A DNA stretch of 64,000 nucleotides from an uncultured Alistipes sp. (GTDB lineage: Bacteria > Bacteroidota > Bacteroidia > Bacteroidales > UBA932): positions 1 to 64,000 of the forward strand of contig UQUN01000003.1 of assembly GCA_900544175.1 (NCBI GenBank), given 5' to 3'. Both the position numbers and the translations under genes were made by a program. Shown piece by piece: positions 61,062 to 64,000 of the stretch. Within the stretch, counting starts at the first letter, position 1. Each line of letters begins with the position of its first letter. The notes beneath the pieces are model-generated. The model ran no database searches, was not told where the DNA came from, and was given only the letters and a program-made list of their open reading frames with translations.

Positions 61062-62291
61062 TCAGTCAACCATACGGACAGCAAGATTCCAGGCCAGAGA
61101 CCTGTAGTACATATTCAAGACAGTATTTTCGGGATCAGGCACATAAGTGCTCAGTCCCGAAAATTGTTTTATGGTGAACTGTGAAACACCGCCCAGCATG
61201 AACTCCTCCGTCGCGCGCTTGTATACGACAGCCTCGTCAAGAGCCGACCTGAACACGTCATACTGGCTTCTTGACTGACCGTCCACAGTGTCCCTTGAAG
61301 CTATACGTCCGACAAAGTCATCCAGATCATAGAACCAGTGCCTGCCCATACGGTAATACCCCTGCAGCGAGTCCATGTCCAAAGTAGGAATGGCGACCCT
61401 GCCTGAAAGAAAGATGTCAAGGCACGACTCCGCAAGGGCATTGAGTTTTCTGGTATCCACCAGTGCGATTGTGGCACCGTCTTCCTTATAATAGTCATAG
61501 AACTCCCGGCAGGCTCTCTCGAGCCCTTCCCTGCCCCCGAACAGATACTCCATTACACGACTGTACGGAAAACCGTCCGCCAGTATCTCCGCTGCTGACC
61601 CGACAAAATAATCACAGTTGTTCTTCAGCTCGTACGCCACCTCGATTCCTCCCATCAGACATGCATCGATGAGGATATAGGAATACCGTATGGGAAGGGC
61701 ACCGGCCAGGTCCTTGATATCCATCTCGTACCCGTTGTCGGCCCCGAATGACTTCACATACCCGGCATAAGGATCCACCGGGACGTCCATGGGCACCGGA
61801 ACGCCTTCCGGGTCCGCGGAATAAGGATTGCTGTAATATCCCTCAGGAAGCCAGCCGGTTCCGTGCGACCATAGAACCAGACCGTTCTCCTCCGACGGGA
61901 ACAGGCCCGCCGCATAGGAAAGCACCGCCCTCATAACCGTATCGGAACACGAGTTCTGATCTTCATACTCCCTCAGTATCTCCACATTGACCGTTCCGAA
62001 CCTGTCACGGCTAAGACGCATCAGTTTCGGCTTTTCTCCCTGGATATCCGCATACACAAGCAGGACATCACCACTACCCTCATCGAAATAATACGGCACA
62101 TACCCGTCCTTCATCTCCTCGATGTCTCTTCTCGCGTTGCCGCTCAGGTTATTGTCCGCCGCCATATACACCAGGACAGTCCTCTGCACGCTCATGCCGG
62201 CTCCTTCGAACATCTTGCTACAGGATGCGGCCGACATAACACCGGACAAGGCGAGGAAGGCCATTCCTGCCGTTTTGAATATGCTTTTCAT
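61062..62291 (-). CDS. Clostripain-family (C11) cysteine peptidase lipoprotein
   Basis: A 409-residue lipoprotein (lipobox SAASC, Cys24) with the C11 caspase-like fold: VYMAADNNL near the N-terminus, catalytic His143 in WSHGTGW and Cys211 in DACLMGG. C11 enzymes usually cleave after Arg and are activated by calcium and self-cleavage. The ATG at 62291 is used because it opens the lipoprotein signal and lies after the promoter. Its 3' coding end carries the terminator of the convergent rubrerythrin gene. Confidence 0.88.
   Translation of the reverse strand: MKSIFKTAGMAFLALSGVMSAASCSKMFEGAGMSVQRTVLVYMAADNNLSGNARRDIEEMKDGYVPYYFDEGSGDVLLVYADIQGEKPKLMRLSRDRFGTVNVEILREYEDQNSCSDTVMRAVLSYAAGLFPSEENGLVLWSHGTGWLPEGYYSNPYSADPEGVPVPMDVPVDPYAGYVKSFGADNGYEMDIKDLAGALPIRYSYILIDACLMGGIEVAYELKNNCDYFVGSAAEILADGFPYSRVMEYLFGGREGLERACREFYDYYKEDGATIALVDTRKLNALAESCLDIFLSGRVAIPTLDMDSLQGYYRMGRHWFYDLDDFVGRIASRDTVDGQSRSQYDVFRSALDEAVVYKRATEEFMLGGVSQFTIKQFSGLSTYVPDPENTVLNMYYRSLAWNLAVRMVD
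61126..61170 (+). terminator. Terminator of rubrerythrin, within the clostripain coding region
   Basis: Perfect 9-bp stem TTTTCGGGA (61126-61134) / TCCCGAAAA (61155-61163) enclosing GCAC (61139-61142) / GTGC (61147-61150), followed by TTGTTTT. The whole is an almost symmetric 38-nt palindrome. Confidence 0.8.
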
Positions 62292-62312
62292 TCTTTTTCC
62301 ATTTTTATAAGA

Positions 62313-62320
62313 CAAATATA
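62313..62320 (-). promoter_or_regulatory. -7 promoter element for the clostripain-like gene
   Basis: Minus strand TATATTTG matches TAnnTTTG; leader about 17 nt. Confidence 0.5.
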
Positions 62321-62332
62321 GAATTAATTTGT

Positions 62333-62340
62333 TACTTTTG
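62333..62340 (+). promoter_or_regulatory. -7 promoter element for the YtxH-to-trkA unit
   Basis: TACTTTTG matches TAnnTTTG; leader about 20 nt to the ATG at 62365. Confidence 0.5.
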
Positions 62341-62364
62341 TAATCATTCAAAAAATCATGCACT

Positions 62365-62580
62365 ATGAAAAGTGACAATTTATTTACATTTATAGGCGGA
62401 GTCCTGGTCGGAGCTGCAGTCGCAATACTGTTCGCACCTGAATCAGGAGACGAGACCCGCAAGAAGATAAAGGAGACCTTCGACAAGGAATACCAGAGTC
62501 TCAAGAACAGGATCAACAGTTACCGCACCCCGGAGATCAAGGATGATCCCGTAAACACCGGTGATGCCGGACAGGCCTGA
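62365..62580 (+). CDS. YtxH-like small envelope protein
   Basis: A 71-residue protein with one glycine/alanine-rich transmembrane segment (about 7-25, FIGGVLVGAAVAILFAPESG) and a charged amphipathic tail, the standard YtxH pattern often linked with envelope stress. First of four rightward genes with gaps of at most 21 nt; the next begins 2 nt after its stop. Confidence 0.85.
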   Translation: MKSDNLFTFIGGVLVGAAVAILFAPESGDETRKKIKETFDKEYQSLKNRINSYRTPEIKDDPVNTGDAGQA

Positions 62581-62581
62581 A

Positions 62582-62959
62582 ATGGAAGAACAGAACCCTG
62601 GCAACAACCCGCTCGGTGATCTCTTCTCTTCCATCAAGTGCTATATCGACCTGAGGATAGACGAGATCAAGCTGGCGCTGGCTGAGAACCTCGCGAAGAT
62701 ATTCAGCAGGATTATCTTCTTCTTCCTGCTGTTCATCCTTGTAGGTGTGGTGCTCGGCATAGCTGCTGCCGCGCTAAGTTCATGGCTGGCAGTCATAGTC
62801 GGGAACAAGACCGCCGGACTGCTCATCACAGCCGGCATTTTCATCGTTCTGATTCTCGTGCTGTTCCTTTTCAAGGACAGGTTCCTTATCAACAGTCCTC
62901 TCAGAATGTTCCTAAGAATGTTTTTCGACGACAAGAGAAAAAATGGAAAAGGGAAATAA
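62582..62959 (+). CDS. Phage-holin-family-like (holin superfamily III) membrane protein
   Basis: A 125-residue protein: an amphipathic N-terminal helix (YIDLRIDEIKLALAENLAKIF), two transmembrane helices (about 45-72 and 78-100) and a basic tail. It matches the 'phage holin family' proteins common beside YtxH genes in Bacteroidota; this is not evidence of a prophage. The ATG at 62582 is used; the next gene overlaps its end by 17 nt. Confidence 0.78.
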   Translation: MEEQNPGNNPLGDLFSSIKCYIDLRIDEIKLALAENLAKIFSRIIFFFLLFILVGVVLGIAAAALSSWLAVIVGNKTAGLLITAGIFIVLILVLFLFKDRFLINSPLRMFLRMFFDDKRKNGKGK

Positions 62960-63215
62960 AGCCTCTGACTACCGGAATATAAGAAACCTCCAGGAGCTCC
63001 AGTATCACAGGAGACTCCTCTCTTCCCGTATTGACCATCAGGAGATAATGGTCATGTACAAGCTGCGGTGCGTATGGGAGTTCATCTCCCCTGTCAACCT
63101 GTTGAACATGGGCTGCAGGGCAATAGCCTCGCACAACCGCTCATTCGATATCCTGTACAGATCCGTGAATTTCATAAAGAACTTTTTCCGAGGAACCAGA
63201 AGAAAGGATCAATAA
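62943..63215 (+). CDS. Small basic protein, unknown function
   Basis: A 90-residue basic protein, mainly helical, opening MEKGNKASDYRNIRNLQEL and containing WEFISPVNLLNMG. No signal peptide or certain transmembrane segment. Not recognised. It overlaps the holin-like gene by 17 nt and is followed by trkA after 21 nt, so it likely belongs to the same envelope-associated transcript. Confidence 0.62.
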   Translation: MEKGNKASDYRNIRNLQELQYHRRLLSSRIDHQEIMVMYKLRCVWEFISPVNLLNMGCRAIASHNRSFDILYRSVNFIKNFFRGTRRKDQ

Positions 63216-63236
63216 GCTGTAAGCATACTGTCCGTC

Positions 63237-64000
63237 ATGAAGATTATCGTAGCAGGAGCAGGAGAGATCGGAAGCCATCTGGCCAAGATGCTGAGCATGG
63301 AATATCATGAAATCACAGTCATCAGCCCGAACGAGGAGAATCTCGAGAAGATAGGCAGCGAATCCGACATAGTGACGGTGGAAGGCAATCCCACATCCAT
63401 AGACACACTCATACAGGCCGGCGTTCAGAATGCGGACCTGTTCATTGCCGTCAATCCAGACTCCGAACAAGATATAAATATAGTATCCGCCGCCTTGGCG
63501 AAAAAGCTTGGTGCCAAGAAAGTCACGGCACGTATAAACAACGAGGAGTACCAGAAGAACGAGAACCGGCTGCTGTTCACAGACCTCGGGATAGACTCCC
63601 TTTTCTATCCGGAGAAAATAGCGGCCACAGAAATAGTCAATCTGCTGAAACAGAATACCGCCTCCGAGTTCATGAACTACTCGCACGGCAAACTCCAGCT
63701 GATAGTATACCGGCTCGAGGAGTGCTCTCCAATGGTGGACAGGACCGTGGCGGAACTCCGTGAAAGGACTCAGAACCTGTTCAGGTCCGTAGCCATATCG
63801 AGAGATGACAAGACTATAATTCCCAAAAGCGCCACCAGGTTCAAGGTCAATGACGTGGTCTATCTCGTCTCGAAGAAGGAAGGTATGGAGCAGGCCCTGT
63901 CACTGTCCGGCAAGTCCAAGGTATCAGTACGCAACCTGATGATCCTGGGAGGAGGACGTATCGGAGAGATGGTAGCCCGGGCCATGGAGAAACAGGCAGA
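63237..64000 (+). CDS. trkA: Trk-type potassium uptake regulator TrkA (partial, runs off right edge)
   Basis: The first 254 codons of a gene whose 3' end is outside the window. It starts with an RCK/TrkA-N Rossmann motif (IIVAGAGEIGSHLAKML), continues with ESDIVTVEGNPTSIDTLIQAG and a TrkA-C-type segment (about 140-220), and a second Rossmann motif begins near the edge (NLMILGGGRIGEMVA). The double RCK layout identifies TrkA, the peripheral NAD(H)-binding regulator of the TrkH potassium channel. trkH is expected just downstream. Confidence 0.92.
   Translation, partial: MKIIVAGAGEIGSHLAKMLSMEYHEITVISPNEENLEKIGSESDIVTVEGNPTSIDTLIQAGVQNADLFIAVNPDSEQDINIVSAALAKKLGAKKVTARINNEEYQKNENRLLFTDLGIDSLFYPEKIAATEIVNLLKQNTASEFMNYSHGKLQLIVYRLEECSPMVDRTVAELRERTQNLFRSVAISRDDKTIIPKSATRFKVNDVVYLVSKKEGMEQALSLSGKSKVSVRNLMILGGGRIGEMVARAMEKQA

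Noticed and set aside
62582..62959. Prophage remnant suggested by the holin-like protein
   Set aside because: No lysin, terminase, capsid or integrase genes are nearby, and such holin-like proteins commonly accompany YtxH genes on chromosomes.

Overview
The window comes from a Bacteroidota genome, most likely order Bacteroidales (a Rikenellaceae or 'Cryptobacteroides'-like gut lineage is a guess). Several things point there: DUF4493 and PCMD lipoproteins, a fused MurF-alanine racemase, a long-form urocanate hydratase, methylmalonyl-CoA mutase encoded as mutA-mutB, a DUF4254 gene beside a family 9 glycosyltransferase, and promoters with the Bacteroidota -7 element TAnnTTTG. That element lies 15-85 nt upstream of most first genes. 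No rRNA, tRNA, CRISPR array, insertion sequence or prophage was seen. Genes are dense, intact and mostly housekeeping. The right edge cuts a trkA-like gene.

Layout. 1-509: no convincing gene. 510-6731: leftward hutU-mutA-mutB unit (urocanate hydratase and both methylmalonyl-CoA mutase subunits) ending at a strong terminator. 6774-8757: one rightward PCMD lipoprotein. 8688-18258: leftward six-gene operon with three DUF4493-type lipoproteins, an outer-membrane barrel, a further PCMD lipoprotein and an anaerobic sulfatase-maturase radical SAM enzyme. 18302-22441: parE, a short acyltransferase and an acyl-CoA synthetase. 22438-30510: leftward nine-gene operon (CNNM/CorC protein, TapB-like protein, thioesterase, Nat-type ABC exporter, a 5'-nucleotidase split over two genes, DUF4254, glycosyltransferase). 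30525-32660: tdk, then rsmI and a ComEA-like protein. 32683-37344: leftward pepP-like gene followed by a redox-sensing module: a thioredoxin-like [2Fe-2S] ferredoxin, a sensory-type [FeFe]-hydrogenase homologue with a PAS domain, and a SpoIIE/PP2C phosphatase. 37408-41779: dipeptidyl peptidase IV, a PAS-only protein, a small ORF and a polytopic membrane protein. 41780-43605: a structured intergenic region, a Cof-type phosphatase and thiD.

43590-50236: murF-alr, a small membrane protein, MATE and CDF transporters, and an iron/corrinoid-type binding lipoprotein. 50238-54337: leftward tmk, a MauE/DoxX-thioredoxin-like membrane protein, and the permease and ATPase matching that binding protein. 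54326-60414: purB, a YjjG-like phosphatase, an S4 protein, a mannose-6-phosphate isomerase, a CPBP protease, divIC, pth and rplY. 60457-64000: reverse rubrerythrin, a clostripain-like lipoprotein protease, a YtxH/holin-like envelope cluster and trkA.

How the genes work together. Histidine breakdown (hutU) and the succinyl/methylmalonyl-CoA interconversion fit an amino-acid-fermenting anaerobe that makes or uses propionate. The rubrerythrin, the anaerobic radical SAM maturase and the Fe-S sensor module also fit an anaerobe. The most unusual content is the hydrogenase-like sensor with its dedicated phosphatase, and the lipoprotein/OM-barrel operon that ends in a radical SAM maturase with no sulfatase nearby. 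All calls rest on reading motifs and context by eye; no database or structure search was run.
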